Below are positions 1 to 11,720 of a stretch of DNA of 64,000 bases, piece by piece (the stretch's first letter is position 1; every line of letters starts with the position of its first letter). Origin of the DNA: Molanna angustata. Its lineage: Eukaryota > Arthropoda > Insecta > Trichoptera > Molannidae. The stretch is from NCBI GenBank assembly GCA_963576475.1, contig OY754977.1, positions 29,257,972-29,321,971 of the forward strand, written 5' to 3'. The position numbers and the translations under genes were made by a program. The notes beneath the pieces are model-generated. The model had not been told where the DNA came from and did not search any database. It worked only from the letters and a program-made list of their open reading frames with translations.

Positions 1-2055
1 TCTTTCCCTTGCCTGTTCACAAAAGCGAACTGTAGTAGTCGGATGCTCCCAAAATAAATATATGTTTTCTTATTTCCCTTAAGGTTTTTTCTGTAATGCC
101 TCGTTCTCACACTCTACAGTAAGCGAAAACTTCGAAATATCTCGCTCGTGTTTAGTTCAATGAGAAATCTTTCTCTTATTTTTTTTCCAACAACAAACTT
201 TTAATCGTAAATATATTATAAAAGAAATGATTTTTGTGTCTCCTTTGTGTGGCCAAAACTAAGTTCGTCAATAACCTGAATACTTTGAATTATAATACCT
301 ACTCATACTCATACTTTGTGACACGAAAGTTTTTCTTTGCGTTAAAAATAAGTATGTGAATATTTTATAACGAATGGGTTGTAATAAAATATTTGGCATA
401 CCATAACGCAACCTTATACACAAATCACACAATATATCGATTATAACAAGTTCATAATCAAGCCATTTTGATCCGCACGACAACTATAATAATTCCAAAC
501 ATCACCTATACCAGTCGCATTTGTATTCAATTTGATTGATCACAAATTCCCCGATAGAAATCAGGAGCAGGTACGGTACTCGACATATTTTTTCTATAGA
601 CTGTCCGTAACAATGGAAACGAAATACAACAAATGTCAACAAAAAAAAAAAACGAAAATGCGAAACATTAGTGAAAAATGAAAATCGTCAGGTAAACTGG
701 TACATGCACGCACATAAATTACAATTTTTAACCTCTTATTACTGCGGAAGGCACGGGACAAATACATACATTTACCGTTAAAGATGACATTTACCGTTAT
801 TTTTACGTGGAAAGTTTAAAATAAAATAAGTTTTATCCGTAAATATATTTTTGTTATTACTCAAGTAAATATAAATGTTTGCATTGGTATGATTATACGT
901 GTCACGATAGTAACGAGTATACATAGCGCTGTTCCCAATACTCTCAGTTTACCACATTTTCCAATGTAATAATAATGAAAAAAATGACGATATTAAGATT
1001 TAATTTGTAGTAGGGAGTGTCGAATAACAATGGATCTTTAGTATTTCAGAAATATTTCACTTTTAATTCTAGGAAAGATTATTTTTATACGTACTTTTAC
1101 ATGACCCGTGTGGTTTCGTGTAATTTTGGGTTTGCCCTTGCCATTAAACCATTTTTGTAATGTGTAATTACAACGTCTATGACATGACATTCACTGGCGA
1201 TTCTTCTTGTAACAAATTGTCACATCATTTCCTCTTTATTGAAAACCGAGAATGGAACAAAAATTCTTAAATTTTTATGAGTTTCATATCCTTTATTCAA
1301 TTCAACACTTTTTTGATAATTTACATATAATTTCAACAATGATAACAATAGACATAAAAAAACTGTAAAATTTATATGACAATTGCGTGAAATTTCATAT
1401 TCAAGAGACGTAGGTATATACAAATAAAATAAAAAAAAAACTCATGAATAAGGTACAGTCTCTTAAAACATTAAATTCAAATTATAACTTGATTGTTTAG
1501 AACCATGAGGTACAAAATATTTATGTACAAAAATATCTCGTGTTCGTACACTCCGATCTCCGAAACCGTCCAACCAATTTCATTGATATTTTCTAAATTC
1601 GTACAGTTGGTTCCGAATTGAAAGAAAGGATAGTTTTGAACCAGATATTATGTGGCGTTGATATCGAGATATAAAAACAAAAATATTATCATTTTTATGA
1701 CGAAAAATTATATTATTTTTTTGTCAGATTATTCATCTTAATTTCATATAACAAGAAATGTTGATTTTCCCCAAGATTTTTTTATAGGAAAAAAGGGTCG
1801 TTGTTCATCATCAGTTTTGTAGTGGTGTGAACAAATCTATTGATATCTGTATAACGGATCTAGAGAATATACCATACAATCGGTCTAAACAGTAGGCGGT
1901 CTGTCTTGGTAAGACAGCGTGTGCCGGGCCCACTAGTAATTTAATATAACTAAGTTAACTTTCTGCGTGAAAATCTAGATATATGTATGTAAGTAAGATA
2001 TATGTAAGTAGTTTGTCTGTTTGCAAAAACGCGATCATGATATACTTTTATTTAA
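1..2055. other. AT-rich DNA without recognised features
   Basis: No open reading frame here resembles a known family. The short ORFs are in AT-rich low-complexity sequence and lack codon-like composition. I see no convincing repeat boundary, RNA gene or tandem array. It is probably old, decayed intergenic or intronic sequence. Confidence 0.5.
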
Positions 2056-2375
2056 CCAGTTGCATGTAACACATGAAATCCAACTATTGATGGCGATAGT
2101 ATGTATATGTAGTTGAAGGATACGTACCAAACTATAAACACTTAAATACAAATCATTAAATATATGTATGTCAAAGTACATATGTATGTCAGGATAGGTT
2201 AGTGTGGGAATCAGTCCTTTTTTCCTAACCATAATATGAAAACAGCATAATGGTTTGTATGTATGTTTGTTTGGTGATAAAGTATCGAACTATTGAGAGT
2301 CCCTGTCGGTATTGTATACTTTAGACTGCCATATATATTGTATGAAACAAAGGCAATTCCTTGCAGTTTTGTAGC
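2056..2375 (-). mobile_element. Helitron-like family copy A, 3' end fragment
   Basis: Homologous to the terminal third of the roughly 1-kb family described at 49338-50296. It shows the hairpin-bearing end (TTGCATGTAACACATG), a degenerate inner inverted repeat (ATCCAACTATTGAT), the LINE-derived segment around 2190-2250 and the 'gtatcgaactattgag' block. After about 2375 the sequence is unrelated, so the rest of the element is missing. The terminal tetranucleotide reads CTGG on the element strand instead of CTAG. Confidence 0.75.
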
Positions 2376-3450
2376 TTTTACTGTAGGGACAAGAAGTATT
2401 GGTGGTGTAACGAAGTTTTTGTTTAGGTCATTCAAGTCAACGTTAGTTGAACTTTTTTCTTTCATTTTCCTAAATCCTAGATTATTGATGAATTTCCAGA
2501 TTTGTGAAATATTGTTGTTTATCGTTAGATTTTGAGTAATATAATCGCGTTTGGAGTTTCTGCATAGTTGGTTACTTCGATTACGGAGAATTCTATTAAG
2601 TTTCCCAGTGCTCCTCCAATGGTGAATTTTTATATCTGGTGAGTTCTTTGTCCCGTCTATTCATCGTTTTTTCGGATTTCACCTGTTAGCCAGGGTGAGG
2701 GGGGATGCAATGCCATAGAATATAGCAATATACATATTTTTTTCTTTGTGGTGATTTCTGACATTCAGACTATTCGGTATCGATGTCATGTTTTGCAATT
2801 TCATCCGAAATTTCCGGAAAAGGGCAATTGAATGTAATTATTGCTTCATATTTATTTGCTAAGGGGAAAGAAAATGCTAAGAAAACTAAGAATAAAAGGA
2901 AACAATATGAGTGCGTGACATGATAGGAAGGCGATATGATTTGGAATTTGAATTGAATTGGACATCATGAATTGAAAGACGAAGATCCCGATGTATACAC
3001 AAACTTTGTCCGGCTGAGCTTTGAAGATTTTGATTTGATCTTCTCTTTTCTCCATTATTAAAAAACCTTTCCTGCGCAACAATAAACGTCAAACACAACA
3101 AGACTATGAAGCAATCACGCGGGAATAAGATATGTCAACGACAAGATAGTAGTGGTATTGAAAAAAAATTAACCAAAGAATACACATGAGTTAGCGTCTG
3201 AGCGTTAGCGTATGGCCATATGACTATGGCTTCGACGGCCATAGTTTTCTATGCACGGGATATTGTCATAACATGGCATAGTGATTTATGGCATTTTTCT
3301 ATGCTCGTGTGAGTGCCACGGATTTATCTATCGCATATTTCAAAGTCTTTATCATACAAATATTATATGGTAGTATGCCATTGCGTCTGTATCTCACGGC
3401 CGTGCATGGTGTAGTTGGTCGGCTTTGATTGGCAGTTGCACATGGAAAGA
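2376..3450. other. AT-rich DNA, no recognised gene
   Basis: Nothing here matches a family I recognise. A short imperfect palindromic cluster built on 'atggcc/ggccat' lies near 3208-3300. The ORFs at 2852-3101 overlap each other in two frames and have no domain signature, so I do not call them. Confidence 0.4.
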
Positions 3451-3454
3451 GACA

Positions 3455-3535
3455 CTTGACAGCGGTCACTTGCGTGCGGGACACATGAGTGCGGGACACA
3501 TGAGTGCGGGACACTTGTGTGCAGGACACTACTTG
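3455..3535. repeat. 15-bp minisatellite
   Basis: About four tandem copies of a 15-bp unit, 'gagtgcgggacacat' and variants, in an otherwise AT-rich background. The last copy has drifted (tgtgcaggacac). Overlapping ORFs on both strands are artefacts of this repeat. Confidence 0.75.
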
Positions 3536-3940
3536 GGTGCGAGCCCACTTGGTCGCGACTTATTCTATTCAAAAATATTTTTTCTTTTAAGGAATGAATT
3601 GTTTCGTACCTACTGATTTTTGTAACGCTCTTTGTAGAAATGAAGTTGATATTCAAGTATTAAGATACACAGACATTCAAAATATAATGAGATATCAGTT
3701 TAAATAAATACATTATTTTCTGATTACAAATATACCAAAATATATTATTCTTATTAATTTAAAAGGTACATTTTAAATTTAAAAGAAGCATTTAAAACAT
3801 TCTACTTGCTTAAAAACTATGCTAAAAGAAAAAACTATGGTATTGTTTATAAGTAGTAGGTACGTTTTGATAAAAGTAACATTTGGGTTCTCATTACCTA
3901 TCTTATCTAAACTAGTGTATTTAGTATATTTTACTATAGT

Positions 3941-3999
3941 ATAGGTTACTATTTGTATAGGTTACTATTTGTATAGGTTTAGTATAGGTTACTATTTGT
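3941..3999. repeat. 16-bp tandem repeat at a LINE junction
   Basis: Three copies of 'ataggttactatttgt' begin at 3941, 3957 and 3984. The last two are separated by an 11-bp partial copy. The array abuts the 5'-truncated LINE that begins at about 3993-3998, so it may be the target site or a junction product. Confidence 0.8.
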
Positions 4000-4807
4000 T
4001 TCTCTAGTCAGACCATTATTGGAATATAATTCTGTAATCTGGTCCCCCTACTACAATGTTCACTTAAATCATATTGAAAGGGTCCAGAGAAAATTTTTAC
4101 GATTTATAAATTATAAAAAGGGGATTCCAATAGAACACATCAATTACTCAGATCTAATGCTAGAATTTAAACTTTTAAATCTTGACGTTAGAAGAAAGGT
4201 TTTTGACCTTTCCTTCTTACACAAAATATTGAACCATGCTATAGACTGTCCTGAACTCCTTAAACTCATCAACTTTAATGTTCCGGCTAAAACTACTAGA
4301 CAGTGTGTTATGTTTCGTGAGAGCCATTCTCTAAATAATTATGTCTACCACTCCCCAATACCAAGGCTACATAGACTTGGTAACATTGTGGGAAGTCACT
4401 CCGATGTTTTTGCCGACGATTTTCCTTCTTTCAAAGCAAAAATTGTAAATTTTCTTTCTTTAAACTCTTGTATTTGAATAAAAATAAGCTTTCAAGCCTT
4501 AAGTGTATTTAAATAAATAAAATTAATTAATTAACATTTTAACTCATGTAATGTTAATCTAGTCATCGTTGTGTCTGGGTTTTTTTTGTGTTTTTTTATG
4601 TATTTTGTTTTTAAATTGTGTATAGTATATTATTATGGATATTATTTATTATTATGTTTGTTACAAATTTGCATTGTTGATATTATTATGTTAGTTTAAA
4701 TTTACTTTTATTTTATAATTCAAAGTTTTAATCATTATAAACTTGTTGTTTTTTTTATATAGGCTCTCAAGCCGTAAATTTGAAATAAAATAAAATAAAA
4801 TAAAATA
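3998..4807 (+). mobile_element. 5'-truncated LINE (Jockey/CR1-like), ORF2 C-terminus plus 3'UTR
   Basis: An open frame at 3998-4477 encodes the last part of a non-LTR reverse transcriptase ORF2. It starts with the RPLLEYNSVIWSP motif that follows the RT thumb, and continues with KFLRFINYKKG, a LHKILNHAIDCPELL block and a typical basic C-terminus. The comparable region of the intact ORF2 at 35195-38131 reads RSHLESSSIIWNP and KIINNLIDCPEL, so the two belong to the same broad class. The 3'UTR runs to an (AAAAT)n-type tail at about 4780-4807. No endonuclease or RT core is present: it is a dead-on-arrival copy. Confidence 0.85.
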
Positions 4808-5562
4808 TTTTAGTTTAATAATGTTCGTCTATAATTGGCTCATTATAAATGTAAAATGTTTATTTGTAAAAATGCTCATAGCTGTTTACAAACCAATAAA
4901 TAAATATACCTATAAATTAAAAATATACCTACATAAATACATTTATTTATTTGACCCTCATATTCTAACCAAATGTTTGGTTTGAAGGCTGGTTAGGTCT
5001 GTACGTAGTTATTTTTGCAACTCGATTGAACGAGTTTCATTATATACATATTTTGCAATAACGCTATCAATCAGTTTTTTTTTTAATAAATCAAGTCTCG
5101 ACCAAGAGGGCTCAGCCTCAAGTGTCCCTCAGTCAAATGTCCTAGATTTATTTGCACAGATGTGCGATGGTCTGCTGCTCTCCACATTCAGATTGTATGT
5201 ACCTATGTTTTCTCTGATTGTATGTATTCTGTCTATTTTTCTTCCTACGATTTGTTTTATTTCATAACATCAGCTATTTGATACATCACAAAAAAACTTT
5301 ACCTACATTAAAGCCAACTACTGAGATATGAAAAATATTTTAAAATTTAACGCTGGAATAGATAAGTGAATTATGTAGGTGGGTAAAGATCGCCGTCTGT
5401 CTGTTCAGGTCTTCCACGTTCGCCACCCCAAGTTATGGAATTAGTGAAGTCTTTCTTTTGGACTATAAAATCTCGGGAGTTTCTTTTTGCTTTGACTGAA
5501 CAATAAACTTTCACAGACATTTTACACTCAAGATAGATGGATTTAATAAATATAATACATCA
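4808..5562. other. AT-rich DNA, nothing recognised
   Basis: No ORF above background and no convincing repeat. Short 'tacctacata' strings are frequent. Confidence 0.4.
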
Positions 5563-5695
5563 GATGGATGGTGGCGGAGTGGATAGCGCGCTGGGTAAAT
5601 AATGCAGTAGTCGCAAGTCTAAATCCTGCCACGACCGATTTGGTTCACCTATTATTAGCACAAGCATTTATGCTTAATTTAAGGAACGTGTAAGT
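5563..5695 (+). repeat. tRNA-derived SINE (family 1)
   Basis: The head resembles a tRNA: an A-box-like GTGGCGGAGTGGATAGCGC and a degraded B-box-like AAGTCTAAATCC near 5614-5625. It is followed by a shared tail, 'gatttggttcacctattattagcacaagcatttatgct'-like, only partly quoted here. A second copy lies at 32694-32827 on the opposite strand. A and B boxes would be the internal RNA polymerase III promoter; both are decayed here. Confidence 0.75.
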
Positions 5696-6038
5696 ACTTG
5701 CTACATGAACATATTCATTCTTTTAAAAAAGAAAAACCTTAATATATAATGAATTTATGATTATGCCTAGAATCCTACAATCAACATAAATAAACAGTTG
5801 CCTAGTTAGTTAAATCAAGGTTAATAAGTGGTTATTAAATATTGGTAGATCACAATCGGAACATGTCATAATTTAACATATGTGTTTACTTAAAATAATT
5901 TCATTCCTTTGATCGCTTTTTTCATTGCCAAGGACTGTTACTTATGTATACTAATTTATCATATTGTTATCTCATTGTTAAAATTGTTTGCTTTTTATTT
6001 GTATTATAACTATTGCATATTGAATTGTTTTGTTGACC

Positions 6039-6380
6039 AATGAAGGTTTATTGATTGCTTAATTTTTTTACTGCTATAATGTGTTTACAATGAAGGTTTA
6101 TTGATTGCTTAATTTTTTTACTGCTATAATGTGTTTACTTATTACTGGTATTATACTATTGCATTCTGATTTGTTTGTTGACCTATGATTTGTTGTTGGT
6201 TGCTTTATATATTTCTTTCATTGCTATGAAGCACAATGAAGGTTTATTGATTGCTTAATTTTTTTACTGCTATAATGTGTTTACTTATTACTGGTATTAT
6301 ACTATTGCATTCTGATTTGTTTGTTGACCTATGATTTGTTGTTGGTTGCTTTATATATTTCTTTCATTGCTATGAAGTGT
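6039..6380. repeat. Nested tandem repeat (50-bp and 146-bp units)
   Basis: The block starting 'aatgaaggtttattgattgc' begins at 6039, 6089 and 6235. 6039-6088 is a 50-bp partial unit; 6089-6234 and 6235-6380 are two near-identical 146-bp units. Older, diverged copies appear to extend upstream to about 5890. The near identity of the last two units implies a recent duplication. Confidence 0.9.
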
Positions 6381-6949
6381 TAACTTATTTATTTTTTTAT
6401 TGATTGCTTTCAAATTGGGATATTTTTCATTACTTACTATGAGTATATCTTTTTTAATTTCAATATTTCAATCATGTAGATAGAAGTGAACTTGTTATTG
6501 AAATTGTGATAAAATTGTCCTTACTTAAAACAGGAATTACTCCTAGTTAGATAGACAAAGATTTATTGGAGGAACTAAAAACACATGGTACTTCCCAACA
6601 ACTATTTTATTTTATATTATTTTATACACAGTAAATCATAAATTACATGTTCAAAAAACCTGTTCCTGTATGTATTTTGTTATGGAAAAAAATATTATTA
6701 TTATCAATTAAACCCGCTTGATACATGCGGTTTCCAACAAAGCTTTGGACTCTTCAAGAGTTGCCTACATATTTATAAATATTTAATTACGTATGTGAAC
6801 AGTTCATCGTATGTTTGTTTTGATAACATTATTGAAGTATTTATTTATTTATCTTATGGTCACAAAGTTAGTATATCACAACAATATGTCGCACTGTAGT
6901 GCCCGTCAAAAGTTAAAAAATAAAATCTAAGTTTTCTAAATAATTGGCC
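6381..6949. other. AT-rich DNA, nothing recognised
   Basis: Low-complexity AT-rich sequence without supported genes or repeat boundaries. Confidence 0.4.
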
Positions 6950-6955
6950 GCTGCT

Positions 6956-7270
6956 TCACTCAGGACCATAAATTCCGAGGGGTCCCCCCCCAAAGGCTCT
7001 TAAAGCACACTCAGACACCACATGGCTCACAGTCTGCCTCTCCGCACCGCAGTCACACTCAGGAGAGTCCCGCCATCCACACTTGAAGGAGAAGTCGGCG
7101 CATCTGCCGTGTCCAGTCTGATCTCGGTTAAGTGCTGTCCAGATTCTTCGGGGTTTGTTGAAACCAGGTGGTTTGCTCGTAATGCAAGGTAGATGGCTGA
7201 ACACTGGGTCCGATGCCGCCTCCCATCTAGACCTCCAGGTCTCGACAACACAGAAATTGCTATCGTGCAA
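6956..7270 (-). pseudogene. LINE ORF2 C-terminal fragment with CDCG zinc motif
   Basis: The minus strand encodes 104 residues that include RRIWTALNRDQTGHGRCA, then a C-D-C-G motif, ERQTVSHVVSEC and a short glycine-rich end. This order (LNR.RTGHG, then CxCG, then T..H....C) is the cysteine-histidine motif found after the RT or RNase H domain in many insect LINEs. Only this tail survives. Related CxC-bearing tails occur at 19237-19600, 24836-24990 and, in a different element, at 56700-56790. It is a fragment, not a host gene. Confidence 0.8.
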
Positions 7271-7358
7271 GGTCTTCGCCGTAATCAGTGGAGGTTTTCG
7301 TTATTTAAGCCTACTGTGAGACTCAAGATACTCAAGATCGGGATGGGATGGCATAATA

Positions 7359-7422
7359 ATTTCATACGGCAATGATATCTTTATAATTGAAGTATTGTAA
7401 AGATATCATTGCCGTATGAAAT
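7359..7422. repeat. Perfect 25-bp inverted repeat (hairpin)
   Basis: Arms 7359-7383 and 7398-7422 are exact reverse complements around a 14-nt loop (taattgaagtattg). No promoter or terminator context is apparent. It may be the remains of a MITE or of a snap-back replication event. Confidence 0.9.
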
Positions 7423-8089
7423 ATTTAAAGTATAAATATAATGTACATAATTTCCTAGCATGAAAATACGTAATTTCCATTTACATTTCCGACCACACTC
7501 AAAACATTTCACATACTTACTCAACGTATTATTATCCCCAGATTCGTTCTACGTTATAATATTATAATGATACGACATTCATTTTGTCTTATACTTACAT
7601 ACCTACGTATAGTTACATAAAATGATATATAAAACAAGGGGGTTGAACGTTCGTGCGCAATCCACAAGACCTTTCTTAGCGACAAGGAAATTATTTTCAA
7701 AGGAAAAGAAATAAACAAATGTATTATTTTTAAACTAACGTACTCAGAAGGTCATGGGACAAATTTTACTGTGTAAAAATTTTAAAACAGATAACAATAA
7801 ATTAAGTATAAAAGTAATATATACTTTTTCCATTCGAACATATTTATTTTCGTGTATTTCTATTTTTTTATTCTTTCGATTGAATACATTAGGCGTTTCA
7901 ATAAATATTCTTTTTCTTTTTGTGATAAGTTGTAAAAAAGTGTGCCCCTTCTGCAATCCCATCCGTGATGTCGAGCTCAACTTATCTCTCCTTTCTTATT
8001 TATTTATTTAGGTACTTATTTACATAATTAAACTGCACACAAACAACACTAGGTAAAAAAATACAATGAGTAGGCTTAATATATAATTC
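7423..8089. other. AT-rich DNA, nothing recognised
   Basis: Short overlapping ORFs on both strands at 7744-8011 lack any family signature. No repeat boundaries seen. Confidence 0.4.
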
Positions 8090-8102
8090 TTAAACTATCC
8101 CT

Positions 8103-8817
8103 TCTTCTTCGATGGCGCTACAGCCCAAATCGAGTCTTGGCCTCCTTCAACATGCGCCTCCAACCTCTTCTATCCTCAGCCGCCGTTCTCCAGTTAGGGA
8201 CCTGCAGGAGCTTTTCTGCATCTCTCCGTATGTCGTCCTCCCATCTTAGTCTTGGTCTCCCCATCTTCCGTTTACCTCCCGGGTGACCTAACATGATTTT
8301 TTTGGGTAGTCGCGTGTTTGGCATTCTCTGTACATGGCCAGCCCATCTCAACCTAAGCAGTCTTATATGGGTTGAGATCTTTGGTGCTTCATAAATTTTG
8401 TACAGTTCTTCATTTTTCTTTATGCGCCATTCATCTCCTTCCTTCACAGGACCACATATTCGGCGTAGGACTCTCCTTTCGAAAACATCTAATGCTTCAG
8501 CGGATTTCACGGTCAGTGTCAGAGCCTCGCATCCGTAAGTCAACACAGTCCTAATGATTGTTTTATATAATGTCAATTTAGTTTTCCTGTGGACGTTGCG
8601 AGACCTGAACACTGGCAATAAGGAGAAATAAGTTTTATTGCCTGCTGATATTCTTTTTTTGATTTCTACTTCCTCTTCATTATTTTCCGTAAGGAGAGAT
8701 CCCAGATACGTAAATTGGTCAACTGTTTCAAATGAATGGTCGTTTGCCAGCTTTACGCTACCTCTTCTTCTTTGAGATGGGTTTCGACTTTGGGCCATAT
8801 ATTTTGTTTTGCTCTCA
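8103..8817 (-). mobile_element. 5'-truncated RTE-like LINE with perfect 13-bp target duplications
   Basis: The insertion is flanked by TTAAACTATCCCT at 8090-8102 and again at 8818-8830, an exact 13-bp target-site duplication. The minus strand has one open frame (8118-8798, 226 aa) with the FTYLGSLLTENNEEEVEI block, KLTLYKTIIRTVLTYGCEAL, FERRVLRRICGPVKEG, LRWAGHVQRM and GRPRLRWEDDIRRD motifs. These mark the post-RT C-terminal region of RTE-type ORF2. There is no endonuclease or catalytic RT. The 3' end is a short GAA-rich tail, as is usual for RTE elements. The unbroken frame and exact duplication suggest a fairly young insertion. Confidence 0.92.
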
Positions 8818-8869
8818 TTAAACTATCCCTACCTAGTGTCAATTACTTGTGGCAAATCAATTCATATAA

Positions 8870-9576
8870 TTAATAATATACTGGGATGTGAAGAAAGTTT
8901 GCAAAGTTATCGTTCTCTGTTCGTCGTTTCCATAACGGTAACTTTTTTTGAAAAGCCTTCAGGCCTTCTTCCGCTTTGATGATGTTGACTCCACCGCCCT
9001 GCATCTGTTTATAGAGATGATTGAGAGCTGCGAAGATATCAACCATGTACGCTAAAATGAGAATGAACTCAGAATTTCTGAAGCAATCTTCATGACAATG
9101 TTGGTGCTCTTGCAAAAACTGGGTTAATTCCACACGCAAGGCAAAAACACGATTCAGTACCTGCCCCCGGGACAACCAACGAACGTTAGAATGGTACGAA
9201 AGTACCTCGAATTCTGATCCTATTTTATTACAAAGCTCCTTGAAGATGCGGTGCCTCAGAGCACTATTTCGCACATAGTTGACGATGCTGTGAGGATCGG
9301 TTTGTTGACGGGTACAAAGCCGAGTACAGACAGAGTAGCATTTTCATCAAATCTGGCTCTCTTCACCTTGAATTCAGCGAACGTTGTGTTCTTGTTTTTT
9401 CCATCTCCATGCAACTTAAGGAAGTGCTCTCTTAGTTTTGCCGGTGCTAGACTAGAATTACTCAACTTGGCATTGCAAATCATGCAGCAAGGATGATGAC
9501 TTCCAATACGTTCCGTTATACATATGAATCCATATTGCACATATTCATCCGACCACTTTCTTTTTTTGCTCGACAT
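8870..9576 (-). pseudogene. hAT transposase remnant (ZBED5-like), internally deleted
   Basis: Two minus-strand frames belong to one decayed transposase. The upstream frame (9256-9576) begins MSSKKRKWSDEY and carries a BED-type zinc finger: C31-x2-C34 and H51-x4-H56 in PCCMICNAKL...LREHFLKLH. It then has the PVNKPILTAS segment that normally leads into the hAT core. The downstream frame (8870-9274) resumes far into the protein with EVLSYHSNVRWLSRGQVLNRV, the conserved RWLSRG block of ZBED5-like hAT proteins. Several hundred residues, including catalytic acidic residues, are missing, and the two parts are out of frame. A host-domesticated ZBED gene is unlikely because the core is deleted. Confidence 0.85.
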
Positions 9577-10147
9577 AGTTAGTTGCGAAGGGATTCAATA
9601 TTAAAATACTAAGAAAGGTATCACACGATGTTAGATACACAGAACACACCACTAATCTGTAAGATAACCGGTACTGTGTAATGTCAAAAAAATGAATCGT
9701 CAAGATGGCGGCTATACCGTGACCATAGAATTTTGTCGTAATGGAGCATAGAGTGTAAATATTTATGTTATTTTTATATTTGAAAGTAGGTAGGTACCGA
9801 CGATACACGTAAAATATCTATGGTCCGTATAAAATATCTATGGTACTGGCGGCCTTCTTGACCGGTAATCGCAAGCACTACCGCTGCGTGATTGATTGTG
9901 TTGGAGATCTATAAAATGTGAAGCACCATACGATAAATAAATACATCTGACAAATATATCAAAACGCCACCACGTACTGTATTTTTTATATGATATATGT
10001 TGAGGAATCTAATTGAAATCTTGGTACCTACTTCAAAATATGCATTTAGGGATTGTCAACCTTTCAACAAGAAAAAATGTAGGTATAATTAAGTACCTAC
10101 TAATAATAGTGAAGAGTTTAGTGTTGGCCACAATCCACTCATTTAAA
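9577..10147. other. AT-rich DNA, possible hAT flank
   Basis: Upstream flank of the hAT remnant. 'aaaatatctatggt' is duplicated at about 9810-9840. No terminal inverted repeat for the hAT element could be identified by eye. Confidence 0.4.
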
Positions 10148-10427
10148 GAAGCCTCAGTATTTGTAGTAATAAAAAGTTAGAATTTTTATTGCGACATAAA
10201 AACATCATTGTTGATGGCAATTTAGATCTAAAGACGATTCTTCGGTTGAAATGTCGATAGTAAAATCGTAGGAGGATTGCTCGACAAGAGAAAAGTTGAA
10301 TCTCAAGATACCAAATAATTGCCGTTGATGATAATCAGGTCACTGGATAAAGAATATGGCAAATTATGCATTTTATACAATCAGGAGCTTATAAATTTGA
10401 AGTTAATGAAAAGTTTACTGAGGCTTC
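10148..10427. repeat. Candidate 280-bp MITE with 12-bp inverted ends
   Basis: GAAGCCTCAGTA at 10148-10159 is repeated exactly in inverse at 10416-10427 (TACTGAGGCTTC). The interior is non-coding. No target-site duplication is evident, so the call rests on the inverted ends only. Confidence 0.35.
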
Positions 10428-10744
10428 CTTGTCGTCGAAAACTTACTATTTAAGGTAGATTTAATTGTTATATTTTTGCGGTTCGCTTTGTGATGCATTT
10501 CAAACAATTGTATGTATCAATTTAAATTCACACTGTTATAATCTGAGAATCAGTTATTTAATGAGGCCAGTTTCAGCTAAAAAAAATATTAATTTTACTT
10601 GTTCACAAAATTAGAGTGGTGGAGGTGGTGGAAGTTTATGCCTAAAATCACAGAAAAACCTTAAACCAATCAAGAATAGATACCAAAACTTCACCTTAGG
10701 AGTCAGACGTCTAAATACTGTGCAAAGACAAACGACAACCTTCA

Positions 10745-10950
10745 ATAGGCGTGATGACAGTATGAAAAAATCATTGAAATTATAATTTTATAAAATAAAA
10801 AAGGTTATAAAGATTTGAAAAAATATATTTATTTTCATTTTAAAAGAGCGAATAATATTTATATTATTAAAATTAAAATACAAAATATGTAAGTCCGCCA
10901 TTTTATGAGAAACACCAATCAGAGTGAATCAAAGATTATGACGTCACAGT
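10745..10950. repeat. Dispersed non-coding repeat, copy 1 (contains TGACGTCA)
   Basis: Similar over about 200 bp to 11553-11720. Both start 'taggcgtgatga', share 'atgaaaaaatcattga', a 'ccgccattttatgagaaac' block, a CCAATCAGA box and an exact TGACGTCA palindrome (10939-10946 here). The second copy lies inside the 11.2-12.3 kb inverted-repeat element. Confidence 0.75.
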
Positions 10951-11379
10951 TTCAATACAATATATATGAAATTACTTTGCATCGAACAAAGACTTTTGCT
11001 CATCAGAATTTAGAAACGTAAAAACTTACATATAAGCGTATTATTATTATTCTATGCACATAAGTACTTTATTTATCTATAATTTAAATATAACTTACAT
11101 CTCGAAAATCGATCAAATATGTTCCTTCTTCTCTCTACATTATGTGTTCATAAACTAAAAGCATACCTACGCGGTACTGCGGTAGACATGATATGTGTAA
11201 AGCTGCGTTGCACCGCTCAATTGCGTCGATTCTGTTCACTGCGACGGGTGTGTTAACTCACTCCTTCGAAATGTATTGGCTCACGGCGCAGTAAGTCGTG
11301 TGTGCTAGACAGGGAGAATGCGAACAGTGTTAGGGTATTGAGTTATTGAGTTGCCTGCTTTTTAACCGACATACTGTTA

Positions 11380-11417
11380 CTTTCCCGATTCTACTTTTAA
11401 AAGTAGAATCGGGAAAG
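11380..11417. repeat. Perfect 38-bp palindrome
   Basis: CTTTCCCGATTCTACTTTT at 11380-11398 is followed immediately by its exact reverse complement at 11399-11417, with no loop. It lies just inside the left arm of the 11.2-12.3 kb inverted-repeat element. Confidence 0.93.
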
Positions 11418-11552
11418 TTGTGATATTTTTAAACATGTAGGTACATGAAATATAATGAATACAATAATAATCTCTGCTTATATAAAATACAATACCTGCA
11501 TATAATACTTTTATTATTATTTTTTAACTCGCTTAATGACCCGGCGCAGTGA

Positions 11553-11720
11553 ATAGGCGTGATGAGATTATGAAAAAATCATTGACATTATGATTTTAAA
11601 AAATAAAATAGGTTATAAAGATAAAGATTTAATAAAATGTATTTATTTTCATTTTAAAACACCGCCATTTTATGAGAAACGCCAATCAGAACGAATCAGA
11701 GCGCATGACGTCACGATATT
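11553..11720. repeat. Dispersed non-coding repeat, copy 2 (contains TGACGTCA)
   Basis: Second copy of the repeat at 10745-10950. It keeps the 'ccgccattttatgagaaac' block, CCAATCAGA and TGACGTCA (11706-11713), but lacks an AT-rich stretch present in copy 1. Confidence 0.75.

Noticed and set aside
8870..9576. Domesticated ZBED-type host gene
   Set aside because: The core of the protein is deleted and the two parts are in different frames.
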